64,000 bases of DNA from Bacteroidaceae bacterium. GTDB lineage: Bacteria > Bacteroidota > Bacteroidia > Bacteroidales > Bacteroidaceae. The stretch covers positions 71,926-135,925 of the forward strand of contig JAEEZS010000067.1 of the NCBI GenBank assembly GCA_016291905.1. The letters run 5' to 3'. The translations under genes were made by a program, and so were the position numbers. Below the pieces are notes generated by a model. It was not told where the DNA came from. It ran no database searches and worked only from the letters and a program-made list of their open reading frames with translations. This document shows positions 44,568-54,752 of this stretch, piece by piece. Every line of letters starts with the position of its first letter. Position 1 is the stretch's first letter.

Positions 44568-45497
44568 ATGAAAAAGGATTTGACGCGCAGGCAGTTTCTT
44601 TTTACTGGTGCCGTAGCTGCAGTCGGAATGGCACTACCGGCAGAGATTAGAGGGGCAGAGAGGAGTCTAGTGAAAAAAGCACCTAAGGACTCGGCATTCA
44701 CCGTTTGGCAGATTCCCTCGCATAGTAACACCATAGGCAACTCATACGTTTTCAGGACAAAGACTGGGCGGGTCATCGTCATGGACGGGGGATTTCCCGA
44801 GGAGGCATTTACTTTGCGCGGCTTCATCGGAGCCTTGGGCAACGAAGTGGAGGCTTGGTTTATCTCTCATCCGCATGACGATCACATGGGAGCCCTTAAT
44901 GAGATTCTGAAGCAGGGTTTACAGGATCTTCGCATCAAGGCCATCTACCATTCCAGCATCGTTGACGAGGTCATTGATGCCGAACCTACCGAAGCTGAAA
45001 AAACCAGGGACTTCTATGAAAGGCTCAGTAAGTGCGAAGCTAAGGTAGTGGATATACAACAGGCCGGACAGGTGCTTGACTTTGATGGAATGAAGCTAAA
45101 GATAGTGAGCGTAGCCACTCAGCTAACCACGAATCCCTATAACAACAATTCCATGATTATGCGCGTCTGGGACAAGCGGAAATCTATGGTTTTCCTAGGC
45201 GATGCAGGCGTAGAGTGTGGCAATCTGGCTTTGAACGGACCGTATGCCGAGGACCTGAACTGCGACTATCTGCAGATGGCACACCATGGGCAGAACGGTT
45301 GTTCGGAGGAGTTCTACCGTTCAATTAAGTTCCGTGCCTGTCTATGGCCCACCCCGATGTGGGTTTGGAACAACGATACAGGTGGAGGCTTTGACACAGC
45401 GAATCTGACGACGGTGAGAACTCGTGAATGGATGGACGCGATAGGCATCAAGGAGCATCATGTCTCTGTGCGCGACGGACTGTGGAGGCTGGACTAA
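44568..45497 (+). CDS. Tat-exported metallo-beta-lactamase-fold hydrolase
   Basis: 309 residues from the ATG at 44568. The N terminus MKKDLTRRQFLFTGAVAAVG is a twin-arginine signal (TRRQFLF), meaning export in folded form. The metal site is SHPHDDHMG near residue 104, with GDAG and AHHGQNG histidines later (about 210 and 233). The family covers nucleases, phosphodiesterases and esterases; the reaction here is unknown. It lies between the GH30 and M6 protease genes but is separated by a 21-base repeat array and by the protease's own promoter, so it is probably its own unit. An upstream in-frame ATG (44508) is not used because the Tat signal starts at 44568. Confidence 0.85.
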   Translation: MKKDLTRRQFLFTGAVAAVGMALPAEIRGAERSLVKKAPKDSAFTVWQIPSHSNTIGNSYVFRTKTGRVIVMDGGFPEEAFTLRGFIGALGNEVEAWFISHPHDDHMGALNEILKQGLQDLRIKAIYHSSIVDEVIDAEPTEAEKTRDFYERLSKCEAKVVDIQQAGQVLDFDGMKLKIVSVATQLTTNPYNNNSMIMRVWDKRKSMVFLGDAGVECGNLALNGPYAEDLNCDYLQMAHHGQNGCSEEFYRSIKFRACLWPTPMWVWNNDTGGGFDTANLTTVRTREWMDAIGIKEHHVSVRDGLWRLD

Positions 45498-45559
45498 GTG
45501 TAATTGAAAATAGCTTTAGTGGCTTTTTCTAGGCTATGCCTCGGAAATACTCATTTTAT

Positions 45560-45591
45560 TTTGGATTTTCACGGGGCTTGCACTATCTTTG
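45560..45591 (+). promoter_or_regulatory. Promoter for the M6 metalloprotease gene
   Basis: TTTG at 45560-45563, exactly 20 bases, TATCTTTG at 45584-45591 (perfect). It fixes the start at 45630. Confidence 0.85.
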
Positions 45592-45629
45592 CAAATCAAT
45601 ATCGTGAAACAAGAATTAGAACTAGGTTT

Positions 45630-48600
45630 ATGAAGCGAATCCTAACTTTTGCATCGCTGGTGATGTTTGCTGTGTGCCTATTTGCTGTGCCAGCCTATCG
45701 CAAGCCGTTTCAGGCTGTTTTGGATAACGGAAATCCTGTCACTGTTCGTTTGACGGGTGATGAGTTTTTCCATTTCTATGTGGATGAGGAGGGAAATGAG
45801 CTAGAGCGTTTGTTTGACGGGCGTTTCACTCGTGTGAGGTCTCCTTGGATGGCTGCCGCGCGCCGTACCGAGGGGCAACAACGTCGTCAGTTGGCCTATG
45901 CGCAACGTATGCGACGCGCCGAGAAGGCTCGCAAGGCAGGAGCGTTCGTTGGATCGAAGAGGGGCTTGGTAATTCTTGTCAGCTTCGCGGACGTGAAGAT
46001 GCAGGAGACGCATACGCGCGAAGTGTTTGACGCTATGTTCAATAGGGAAGGCTACAACGACAACGGCCACGTGGGCAGTGTGCGCGATTATTTCAAGGCA
46101 CAGAGTTACGACCAGTTTGAGATAAATTTCGATGTCGTTGGTCCCTACACGCTCAAGGATTCAATGGCCTACTATGGCGAAAATGATTCTCGTGGCGATG
46201 ACAAGCATGTCGGCGCTATGATTGCCGAGGCGGTGAAGTTGGCCGACAAGGATGTGAATTTTAAGTTTTACGACTGGGACGACGACGATGAAGTGGATCA
46301 GGTGTTCGTGATTTATGCCGGCTATGGTGAAGCCTCAGGAGCACCTAAGGAAACTATTTGGCCCGTTGAATGGTGGCTTTCTAGTTCGGACTATGGGAAG
46401 ACGATACGTTTGGATAATGTGACAATCAACCAGTTTGCTTGCAGCTATGAACTTGGCGGTACCAGAGGCATGGAACTGAGTGGCATCGGTACAGCGTGCC
46501 ACGAATTCAGCCACTGCCTCGGCCTGCCCGACTTCTACGATACGGCGGGTGGATCGAACTTCGGCCTTGATAGCTGGAGCGTTATGGACTACGGCTGTTA
46601 CAACGGCACGGTAGACTCAGAGGGATATTCTCAAGGTAATATCCCCTGTGGCTACACGGCCTACGAGCGTATGTTCTGCGGCTGGCTTGAACCTGAAGAA
46701 CTGGCTGACGGGCGCAACATTAAGAACATGAAGGCCTTGACGGACGCGCCCCAGGCATACATTATTTATAATGATGCGCATCGCAACGAGTATTACCTGC
46801 TGGAAAACCGTCAGAAGAGCTCATGGGATAAGGGACTTGGTGGACATGGTATGCTTGTTGTCCACGTGGATTACTTATCCTCGGCGTGGGAAAACAACAC
46901 TGTTAACAATACTAAGAGTCATCAGCGTTGTACTATTATCCCTGCTGATAACAGCTTTAAGAGCGGATCCTACGTCTCATCGAAGGAATTAGCAGGTGAC
47001 CCTTATCCTGGTACATCAAAAAACACATCCCTGACAGATACCTCAAAGCCTGCAGCCACGCTCTACAACGAGACTCTTGACGGGCGTTTTCTGATGGGTA
47101 AACCCATCGAAGAAATCAAGGAGTCGGGTGGATTAATCTCGTTTCTTTTCATGGGTGGCGATGCAGGCACCCTCCGCACCCCTGTGGCTGAGTCGGCAAC
47201 GAATGTGAAAGAGCATTCATTCACTGCGCATTGGTCCAGAATTTCGAGTGCTGAGGCTTACACGCTTTCCGTGACATCAGGCGATGCCGACCCTGTCTAT
47301 TATGAGGGAATCGTTGACACCTTCTATGTGGTTGCAGGACTTGACTCTACCGTTATCCATTCTTACTGTGTAAAGGCTACAGCCAAAGAACGTGAATCAT
47401 CTTGGAGCAACGCTGTCACAGTCCGTCTGAAGGGCTTTGGCGAATGGACCGAGTGGGAGCCCTATGGCGATGGTACGGCAGTCTATCACTACTCAAGCAA
47501 GGGTATATTCCGTGATATGGGCGACAAATCCTATCCTATTTTTGTCCGTACCTCCAACGCTACGCCAACCTTGCATCAGTTCCGCCTCTACGGTTGGGGC
47601 GATGATGTGACGCTTGACATCGACTACGATTCGACTACCGGCCATTGTAGTGTTGCCCAGCAGTACATCGGCTACACCGACACTTACTATGGCTGTGGCA
47701 AGGTATATGTTGCCGACGAAGTTTATTACCAGAACACTGTGCTCGGCCGTTTCACGACATGGAGTGCTTACCCCAGCCGCTTCGATACCTCGTCTGGTAC
47801 TTTCACCCTCTACGTGGCATATTATGACCTCATAGACCTTACTTCCAACTGGGGCGAGGCTGTCGAGACGGTTACCGTCGCTGGCGGTAATTTTAAGGAT
47901 TATTCCATTGAAGTCGCATTGGGTGCTCTCCAAGAGCTTGACAATGGTACAGCAATACAAAACGTGGTCATCACTCCTGGCTCCAGTGTTGCCCATTGGC
48001 GTTATGCCGTCATCGACAAAAAGCTGTCGGGTGAATCGTCAGAAATGAGCGGCTATATCAATGGTATCACCGACGGCTCTATTGCCTCCACTTCAAGCAC
48101 CGGCATACAGAGTTTTGGAATAACCGTTTCTAGCGGCAGTTATACCGTGCTGGCTATCTCTTACGACGATTTGAACGTGCCGCAGAAATACGACTTCAAG
48201 ACCTTCAGTTTCTCGACGGGGAATGACTGGAAGGTGCTCGGCATGGCCCGCTATACCGATGATGTCCTCTGTACGCTGTTTGAGGGCTTTGATATGGTGA
48301 CTTACGATGTGGAGGTGCAGGAGAGTATCTCTATGCCTGGTTTCTTCCGCATGAAGAATCCCTACGGGCTCAATCATCCGAATAACACATCTAGTGATGT
48401 GCTTCCTGGTGACTACTACATCGAGATTAATGCCACAAATCCTCAAGCTGTAACCATTGCCTTACAGGCCATGGGTGTCGATTGGGGTTATGGAGAATGT
48501 ATGATGGGCTCCGTGCCTGGGGCAGATTATTGGGGCAAGTTCGAGAATTCCGTCATCACTTTCTCCGCGCCGAAATCCATATATATCATTATGGGTACCA

Positions 48601-48797
48601 GCAATTTCTATACTACCAACTACAATGGTGGTTTTCGTCTCGACCTTACTTCCTGCGGCATTAGCCTGCCTGAGACTCCTCTCCTTCAGGAAGAGACAGA
48701 CGATGCTCCTCTCTATGACCTGCAGGGACGTCCTGTTGCCTTTCCGCAACGAGATGGATTCTACATCGCAGGTGGCAAGAAAGTCATCGTTAGGTAA
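45630..48797 (+). CDS. M6-family secreted zinc metalloprotease (immune inhibitor A-like)
   Basis: 1055 residues. Signal peptide KRILTFASLVMFAVCLFAVP; a propeptide-like region to about 110; the catalytic domain (about 110-520) holds HEFSHCLGLPD (291-301), the HExxHxxGxxD zinc motif, and a later SVMDYG Met-turn. After it come a fibronectin type III-like module (about 520-600, SATNVKEHSFTAHWSRISSA), further beta domains, and the tail LYDLQGRPVAFPQRDGFYIA followed by GGKKVIVR. M6 proteases degrade extracellular proteins; here it could process host or dietary protein or other surface proteins. Own perfect promoter; a terminator shared with the convergent CotH gene follows. Confidence 0.9.
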   Translation: MKRILTFASLVMFAVCLFAVPAYRKPFQAVLDNGNPVTVRLTGDEFFHFYVDEEGNELERLFDGRFTRVRSPWMAAARRTEGQQRRQLAYAQRMRRAEKARKAGAFVGSKRGLVILVSFADVKMQETHTREVFDAMFNREGYNDNGHVGSVRDYFKAQSYDQFEINFDVVGPYTLKDSMAYYGENDSRGDDKHVGAMIAEAVKLADKDVNFKFYDWDDDDEVDQVFVIYAGYGEASGAPKETIWPVEWWLSSSDYGKTIRLDNVTINQFACSYELGGTRGMELSGIGTACHEFSHCLGLPDFYDTAGGSNFGLDSWSVMDYGCYNGTVDSEGYSQGNIPCGYTAYERMFCGWLEPEELADGRNIKNMKALTDAPQAYIIYNDAHRNEYYLLENRQKSSWDKGLGGHGMLVVHVDYLSSAWENNTVNNTKSHQRCTIIPADNSFKSGSYVSSKELAGDPYPGTSKNTSLTDTSKPAATLYNETLDGRFLMGKPIEEIKESGGLISFLFMGGDAGTLRTPVAESATNVKEHSFTAHWSRISSAEAYTLSVTSGDADPVYYEGIVDTFYVVAGLDSTVIHSYCVKATAKERESSWSNAVTVRLKGFGEWTEWEPYGDGTAVYHYSSKGIFRDMGDKSYPIFVRTSNATPTLHQFRLYGWGDDVTLDIDYDSTTGHCSVAQQYIGYTDTYYGCGKVYVADEVYYQNTVLGRFTTWSAYPSRFDTSSGTFTLYVAYYDLIDLTSNWGEAVETVTVAGGNFKDYSIEVALGALQELDNGTAIQNVVITPGSSVAHWRYAVIDKKLSGESSEMSGYINGITDGSIASTSSTGIQSFGITVSSGSYTVLAISYDDLNVPQKYDFKTFSFSTGNDWKVLGMARYTDDVLCTLFEGFDMVTYDVEVQESISMPGFFRMKNPYGLNHPNNTSSDVLPGDYYIEINATNPQAVTIALQAMGVDWGYGECMMGSVPGADYWGKFENSVITFSAPKSIYIIMGTSNFYTTNYNGGFRLDLTSCGISLPETPLLQEETDDAPLYDLQGRPVAFPQRDGFYIAGGKKVIVR

Positions 48798-48820
48798 GCC
48801 AGGGGTGAGAAACGTATAAA

Positions 48821-48854
48821 CAAGAGGATGTGTCATTTGTGGCACATCCTCTTG
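48821..48854. terminator. Bidirectional terminator hairpin
   Basis: CAAGAGGATGTG (48821-48832) pairs perfectly with CACATCCTCTTG (48843-48854) across a 10-base loop, between the convergent protease and CotH genes. Confidence 0.85.
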
Positions 48855-48913
48855 TTGACTTTGACGTTCTGTCGTTTAATTAGAAGGGATTATGGATAGA
48901 TGATGTGATGTAA

Positions 48914-51900
48914 TTATCGGTAGAGTATCTTCTTTCCGTTTTGGATGTAGAGGGTGCCAGGCTGTGGGTTGAGTACACGTCGGCCTTGGAGGTCATAGAT
49001 GGAATAATCTCCCATCTCCTCTTGAAGGATAGGCAACGAGATTTCCATACCTGTGATAATGGATTGCGTGTGGGCAAGGTCGGCGGTAGTGATGACGTTA
49101 GTCTGTCCGATGGTGGGACGGAGCATAACGTAGGTAGAAGCGCCACCGTCAGGAAAGAGGCCGACGGTTTGATAGCCCGCGCAGGCAGGATAGTGGAACA
49201 CATCGGTAGAATTTGGAATTATTAATGAATTAGTAGTTTCTTCTTGTGAGGGGGACGTGAGCAGCACGAAGCCTCCTTCAGTGGCGAGGCGGAAATCAGC
49301 ATGGGGTTGGTTGTAGGGCTCTACCTTGTCGCACCAGATAATCTTATAGCCATGAGCAGGCACAACGTTATTGACTCCCTCAATAGCGGGAACCTGGAAC
49401 TTATGCACGTTCAGCGTATCGTCGCTGAGGTACCAGCCTGTGAGGTCAACATCGGCATCAGAGCTATTGTAGATCTCAATCCAATCGTTCTTCTTCCAAA
49501 GGTCGTTGACATAGATGGTATTGGCGGGACTTACTTCGTTGATACGCAAGACTCCCTTTCCTTCAAGGGAGGGTTGAGTAGAGGCTTCATAGATAGCCGT
49601 GAGGCTAATGGTGCCAGCGGAGGGCAGTTCGTATTCCTCGTCGGTGCTGACGAAGGTGTCGCCCGTGTCGCTTGTCACTTCGGTGGTAAGGGTTGCGTCC
49701 CAATAGAGATCTGTGCTGTTAGCAGCGTTATTGTGAAGTTCTACTGCAATAATGTTGCGTCCCTTCTTGAAAAAAGAGGTTCTAAGGGTAATCGTGCCGC
49801 TGTCAGGGTTGTCAGAGGCATACGTGGAGGCAAGGGTGTTGAAGGAAGGTGTGCCAGAAGGCATTAGGTAGCGGCCTGCCTCTACGCCGTTGACGTAAAT
49901 TACAAAGCCATCGTCGCAGGTGAAATCGAGCGTGAAGACATCGTTTGATGCCGGGGCGTCGCTAAGGTTAACAGTGGTTCGGAAGTAGCTGGTGGGGTAC
50001 TTGTTATTGGTGTTGCCACCATAGTCGAGGAAAGTGTTATAGCCACGGCTGTTACTGCCGTCGGTGACGAAGTAGCCAAGGGGAGCTTTGCCGACGTCCC
50101 ACGCGCTATCATCGTAGTCTGTGGTTTTCCATGAAGTGCCATCGAGACTGCCCCGATCGTAGTAATGCCATGTTGATCCGCGAGGGAAAAGCTCTTTCGT
50201 CGTGGTGGATGACGAACTGCTCCAGCCTTTGAAGGTATAGCCTGCAGGTGCCTGCGCTTTGACGGTGACAGGAGCAAAGAGTTTGCCTGAGAAGCGATTG
50301 GTGGGCACAGGCAGTCCGTTAATAGTGAGACGTGCCTCGTCAATGTTGGCCCTGAGTGTGGCGGTAACGGGCGACTTGCCACTAAGCTTCATGCGCGAAT
50401 AGTTCTTCATATAGTTTATATTGCGCGTCTGGTAGCTGGCGTTAAGTTTGTTGATGAGGTCATTGGCCGTTCCCCACGGGCTGCGCCACTCGTAGGAGAG
50501 AGGTTCTTCAATACGTGTGGCCAGTTCAGTGATGATTTCGCGGCAGCGGTTGGGCTCGAAAACGCTGCCTGCGACAAGACAAAAGGCATCGGTGAATTGC
50601 TTGCGGAACTGGGCGTTGTTGAGCATGTTGAGGAAGATGGTAACGACTTCAATCTCGGCTGTCAGTTGTCCTTTGAAGTCGCCGCGTAGGGCATCGAAAG
50701 TAAAGATGCGTTTGCCCTCGAAAGTGGTGAAGGGGTCGCCGACACTAAATGAACCGTCGAGGTCGAAGACGATGAAGCGAAAGCGGCCCTCCTCTGTACG
50801 GGGACGGAATGCCTTAAGGTTGTTTTTCGGCCAGTCCCAGTTGCCAAGATAGAACTCCAGGGCAATGTAGTTGATAAAATTGTCAATGTCGACAAGTTTC
50901 TTGATTTCTTCATAAACGTTGTCATCGGCTGCGTTCTTTGCAAGGAGATACCAGCGGTCGAAAGCTTCTTTCGTGCCTGCCATTTGGATGTAGTTGCTGT
51001 CAGGCGAGATTTCAAACTGGTCCTGCTCCTCGGCACTGAGACCGTAGTTGGCATAGGCGAAGTGCTTGTTGTTGGGCTCGCGCATGTTGATGAGGCCGAT
51101 ATACGAGCCGTTGATAAAGTGCATGACGGGGACATAGGCTTGGCAGTCGGCATCGATACCTGATCGGGCGATGATGGCCTGCAGGGCAGCGTCCTTGATG
51201 CGGCAGTCGCTGTCGTTGCCGCCATTGCGGATTTGAACAGTCTTGTTTTTGTTGAAGGGTTTCTCCTCGAAGATGGGGTACTCATAGAAATTTTTATGCC
51301 CATCGTATTGGCGGTCGGCTTTGAGTTTAAAGGAGTGATGCCCCCAGCCGCGACTCCAACCACCGCACGTCGATAAGTTCACCTCTTGGTTGATGACCAT
51401 TTGGCCATCCTCGGTTATGAGTTCGAAGTTGACGGGGCGATCCCAGTCCATGTTCCAGTTGCATTTGGCGTCCTGTCCGTTTCCGGCGCGCCCGTTGGGG
51501 CCTTTCTCGAAAAGACCGTATTCTTTGCTATAGAGGTTGTCGTGGTCGGTGGTGACGGAGAGGATGGGCAACGTATATTCCTTGTCTTTATAGATGTAGG
51601 AGCGAGTGACAACGGGGCTGGGTAGCATGTCATCCTTGAAAAGACGGAAACGGTAAACGGTCGTTTTCTTAATATTCAGAATGCCCGTGCGGCTGGTGGT
51701 GCCATTTTCGAGGGTGGGGATGGAACCATCGGTGGTGTAGCGCAACAAGGCTCCGCCGGGGATGGTGACACGCACCGTGAGGCTGTTCGTAAAGAGTTGC
51801 GAGTCCTGCTGCACTTCGGGAGCGGGCAATTGCTCGTCTGCAAAGGTAGAGCCGTCGTTGCTGGCTGAAGGAGTAGGGGTGGAGGTGTAGCGCCATTCTT

Positions 51901-53176
51901 CGGCGCCATCGGTAATGCGGGCATAGGAGGCGCGGCTGACGGCAGCAGGATACTCCTGCGAGGCAATCGGCGTGCCGTCGTCGGAAGAGATGTAGAGCAT
52001 ACCGCCCTCAGGATTGAGCTCAATGTCCACCTGGTCGTGGCCGTAGCGCCAGTCGTAGTGGTCGAACCACAGCGTCATGTAGCCGTGGGCTGGGATAGAG
52101 CCAATGGTAGGAGGCAAACGGAATTTGGTCAGGTTGTCTGCCTCATCGCTCACATAGTAGTGTGCCAGCGTGACGCTGACATCGGTGGGATTGTAGAGCT
52201 CCACGAATCCGCCATAGTTAAACGAAGGGTCAAGGTAGGTGTCGATGTTGGCTACCATGATTTCGTTGATGATGAGCGATTCGGCTGTAGCCCCGTTCTT
52301 GGTGACAACGACCGTGCAGGAGGCCGTAACGCCACTTCCGTCGGTAGCCTGGGCGGTAATGACGGCTGTTCCCTTTCCCTTGCCGGTGACAAGGCCTTCG
52401 TCGTCGACGGTGGCGATGCTGTTGTCGGAACTGCTCCACGCAAGTCTTCGATAGGTGGCGTCAGCAGGGACGATAGTTGCCACGATGGTTACTGTCTCGC
52501 CCAGCCCGATGCTCAGTTCCGAAGGCTCGAGGCTGATGCTTTCGGCTTGGACGATGGTGCCCCACAGTTCCAGTCGGAAATTGTCGAAAAGACACCAGTT
52601 GTACTGCTGGTAGTCGTCGCAGTAGATGCCGAAGACGAGTTCTCCATCGGTGACATCGACCTCCAGTTCGTTGTGATACATGCCAAGCGTGAAGTAGTAT
52701 TCGCCACTCTCCATGCTGTTGGGGTAATAGACGTTTTCGCCTATTTCGGAATTATAGAGCAGGTGGGCCCCGTTGGCGTTTTCTGTGGCATATTCGCCAT
52801 AGCAGGCTTTGACGGCCGTCTCCTCGTTGTTGGCATAGAGGTAGGCGTTGATGCGCTCGTTGCCTTCAAAGTGCTGGTCTAGGAGGCTCTGGCTGCTATT
52901 ACCCGGGCGATAGAGGGCGCTGGCCGAAAGGCGATAGTGGCCGTTAGGGAGGTCCTTGACGTGTTGATAGAAGTCGAACGTGGTGTTCCAGAATTCGCCT
53001 GCCCACACCCATCCTTGGGCATGGCCGATGTCCGAACCCTGCCAGCCGTCGTTTGCCGCGTTGTCGAAGTTGGGGTTGACGATGTATTCGCTGGTGATGT
53101 CAATCCACCCGTTCTGGGCGTGAGCGAACGAACAGACGAAGAGGGTGAGTATGATGAAGTAATTGCTTCTTTTCAT
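48914..53176 (-). CDS. Secreted CotH-kinase/lamin-tail/Ig-like mosaic protein
   Basis: 1420 residues. Signal peptide YFIILTLFVCSFAHA. Domains in order: a galactose-binding-like beta domain (about 22-205); BIG2 Ig-like (about 212-292, LSIGLGETVTIVATIVPADA); lamin-tail domain (about 300-445, INEIMVANIDTYLDP); a chitobiase C-terminal-like module (about 455-530, RYTTDGSIPT); a CotH kinase domain (about 535-960) with GNWDWPKNNLKAFRP and the metal motif FIVFDLDGSF (801-810); a galactose-binding-like domain; a second lamin-tail domain; and the tail IYDLQGRRVLNPQPGTLYIQ followed by NGKKILYR. CotH domains phosphorylate proteins on Ser/Thr in spore coats. It begins 30 bases after uxaA on the same strand, so may be in the uxaB-uxaA operon. 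Confidence 0.85.
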   Translation of the reverse strand: MKRSNYFIILTLFVCSFAHAQNGWIDITSEYIVNPNFDNAANDGWQGSDIGHAQGWVWAGEFWNTTFDFYQHVKDLPNGHYRLSASALYRPGNSSQSLLDQHFEGNERINAYLYANNEETAVKACYGEYATENANGAHLLYNSEIGENVYYPNSMESGEYYFTLGMYHNELEVDVTDGELVFGIYCDDYQQYNWCLFDNFRLELWGTIVQAESISLEPSELSIGLGETVTIVATIVPADATYRRLAWSSSDNSIATVDDEGLVTGKGKGTAVITAQATDGSGVTASCTVVVTKNGATAESLIINEIMVANIDTYLDPSFNYGGFVELYNPTDVSVTLAHYYVSDEADNLTKFRLPPTIGSIPAHGYMTLWFDHYDWRYGHDQVDIELNPEGGMLYISSDDGTPIASQEYPAAVSRASYARITDGAEEWRYTSTPTPSASNDGSTFADEQLPAPEVQQDSQLFTNSLTVRVTIPGGALLRYTTDGSIPTLENGTTSRTGILNIKKTTVYRFRLFKDDMLPSPVVTRSYIYKDKEYTLPILSVTTDHDNLYSKEYGLFEKGPNGRAGNGQDAKCNWNMDWDRPVNFELITEDGQMVINQEVNLSTCGGWSRGWGHHSFKLKADRQYDGHKNFYEYPIFEEKPFNKNKTVQIRNGGNDSDCRIKDAALQAIIARSGIDADCQAYVPVMHFINGSYIGLINMREPNNKHFAYANYGLSAEEQDQFEISPDSNYIQMAGTKEAFDRWYLLAKNAADDNVYEEIKKLVDIDNFINYIALEFYLGNWDWPKNNLKAFRPRTEEGRFRFIVFDLDGSFSVGDPFTTFEGKRIFTFDALRGDFKGQLTAEIEVVTIFLNMLNNAQFRKQFTDAFCLVAGSVFEPNRCREIITELATRIEEPLSYEWRSPWGTANDLINKLNASYQTRNINYMKNYSRMKLSGKSPVTATLRANIDEARLTINGLPVPTNRFSGKLFAPVTVKAQAPAGYTFKGWSSSSSTTTKELFPRGSTWHYYDRGSLDGTSWKTTDYDDSAWDVGKAPLGYFVTDGSNSRGYNTFLDYGGNTNNKYPTSYFRTTVNLSDAPASNDVFTLDFTCDDGFVIYVNGVEAGRYLMPSGTPSFNTLASTYASDNPDSGTITLRTSFFKKGRNIIAVELHNNAANSTDLYWDATLTTEVTSDTGDTFVSTDEEYELPSAGTISLTAIYEASTQPSLEGKGVLRINEVSPANTIYVNDLWKKNDWIEIYNSSDADVDLTGWYLSDDTLNVHKFQVPAIEGVNNVVPAHGYKIIWCDKVEPYNQPHADFRLATEGGFVLLTSPSQEETTNSLIIPNSTDVFHYPACAGYQTVGLFPDGGASTYVMLRPTIGQTNVITTADLAHTQSIITGMEISLPILQEEMGDYSIYDLQGRRVLNPQPGTLYIQNGKKILYR

Positions 53177-53206
53177 TGAAATCCGATTAAATGCTTTCTG
53201 GCTCCC

Positions 53207-54715
53207 TTAAAGCGTCACGCCGTTCTTGAAGATGGAGATTTCGTGAATGCCCGCTTGCTCGTTTTGGGTATATTCGCCGTTGGCGACCTGAAGAATCTTT
53301 TGGATGAATGCATCAAGCGTTTCATCCATATCCTTGTCCTCGATAAGCACACCAGCATTGAAATCTATCCACGTAGGCTTATTCCGATAGAGGGCGGAAT
53401 TGGTGGAAACCTTTAGCGTGGGGACGAAAGAGCCGAAGGGCGTACCTCTGCCCGTGGTGAAAAGCACAAGCTGGCAACCCGCAGCAGCTAAAGCCGTAGA
53501 TGCTACGAGGTCGTTGCCAGGAGCTGAGAGTAGGTTCAAACCGTTCTCCTTCAATCGCTCGCCATATTCCAGCACGCCGCAAACGACGGATTGTCCCGAC
53601 TTCTGCGTGCAGCCGAGCGCCTTTTCTTCCAGCGTGGAGATGCCGCCAGCTTTGTTTCCTGGCGAGGGATTCTCGCCACACGACTCTCCATGTGACAAAA
53701 AGTATGTCTTGAAATTGTTGATAAGCGATATCGTTTGTTGGAGGAGAAGCTCACTTTCACAACGTTCCATAAGAATTGTCTCGGCACCAAACATCTCGGG
53801 CACTTCAGTCAGAATGGTAGTGCCGCCTTGTTCTTCACAGAGAAAATCGGAAAAAGCACCAAGTAGAGGATTGGCCGTAATGCCGGAAAATCCGTCTGAG
53901 CCTCCGCACTTAAGGCCAACACGTAGTTGTGAGGCGGGGACCGTTATGCGCTTGTCCTGCTGTGCTTTGTGGACGAGTTCCTTCAGTAGCGCGACACCAT
54001 GGGCAACTTCGTCACCCGCAACTTCCTGACAAACCATAAACTTCACGCGGTTGGTGTCGTAGTTGCCGCAGAACGCTTCAAAATCACGCGGCTGGTTATT
54101 CTCACATCCAAGCCCAACGACAAGGATAGCACCTGCATTGGGGTGGTGGACCATGTCCCGAAGTACTTTCTTGGTATTCTCGTGGTCCTCGCCAAGCTGG
54201 GAACAGCCATAGTTGTGAGGAAAGTGAAAGATGCCGTCAATCCCTTCGATGGAGTCTCCTCCCAGTTCCACTTTGGTCTTTTCTACAATCAGTTTGATGA
54301 TGCCATTCACACAGCCCACCGTAGGAATAACCCACACCTCATTGCGGATGCCCACCTGTCCGTCGCTGCGGACATATCCTTGGAAAGTGAGCTGATTGTC
54401 GGAAAGCTGAGGCTTCTTCTGTCCCTTTGGCTTGATGTCGCTATAGTCCAGTGTGCCTGCCAGGTTGGTTTTGATGTCCTCGTGGTCAAGATACGAGCCT
54501 TGACGAATGTCGTGAAGGGCGTGTCCGATAGGGAAGCCGTATTTAATGACGTTTTCTCCCTCTGCGATGTCTTTCAGGGCACACTTATGTCCTGCAGGAA
54601 CATCCGTCAGGAGGGTAATCTGTTGTCCGTCCACGTTGATTTCGCAGCCTTTTGACAAAGGCTGAAGCGCTACGATGACGTTATCGGCTGGGTTAATTCT
54701 TAAAAACGGCTTCAC
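53207..54715 (-). CDS. uxaA: Altronate dehydratase
   Basis: Converts D-altronate to 2-keto-3-deoxygluconate in the galacturonate pathway. 502 residues, close to the usual ~495. The N-terminal SAF-like domain (LRINPADNVIVALQPL, then DVPAGHKCALKDI) is followed by the catalytic region with GYVRSDGQVGIRNEVWVIPTVGC, HNYGCSQLGED, VGLGCENNQP, LKCGGSDGFSG and SHGESCGENPSPGNKAGG, where the conserved cysteines and His lie. Directly downstream of uxaB (37 bases), so uxaBA is an operon. UxaC and the KDG kinase/aldolase genes are not in view. Confidence 0.95.
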   Translation of the reverse strand: MKPFLRINPADNVIVALQPLSKGCEINVDGQQITLLTDVPAGHKCALKDIAEGENVIKYGFPIGHALHDIRQGSYLDHEDIKTNLAGTLDYSDIKPKGQKKPQLSDNQLTFQGYVRSDGQVGIRNEVWVIPTVGCVNGIIKLIVEKTKVELGGDSIEGIDGIFHFPHNYGCSQLGEDHENTKKVLRDMVHHPNAGAILVVGLGCENNQPRDFEAFCGNYDTNRVKFMVCQEVAGDEVAHGVALLKELVHKAQQDKRITVPASQLRVGLKCGGSDGFSGITANPLLGAFSDFLCEEQGGTTILTEVPEMFGAETILMERCESELLLQQTISLINNFKTYFLSHGESCGENPSPGNKAGGISTLEEKALGCTQKSGQSVVCGVLEYGERLKENGLNLLSAPGNDLVASTALAAAGCQLVLFTTGRGTPFGSFVPTLKVSTNSALYRNKPTWIDFNAGVLIEDKDMDETLDAFIQKILQVANGEYTQNEQAGIHEISIFKNGVTL

Positions 54716-54752
54716 GGAACTTTGTTCTAAACAATTATCGTTATCCTATTCC

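Noticed and set aside
45504-45629. Longer N terminus for the M6 protease
   Set aside because: A perfect promoter at 45560-45591 and a signal peptide at 45630 set the start.
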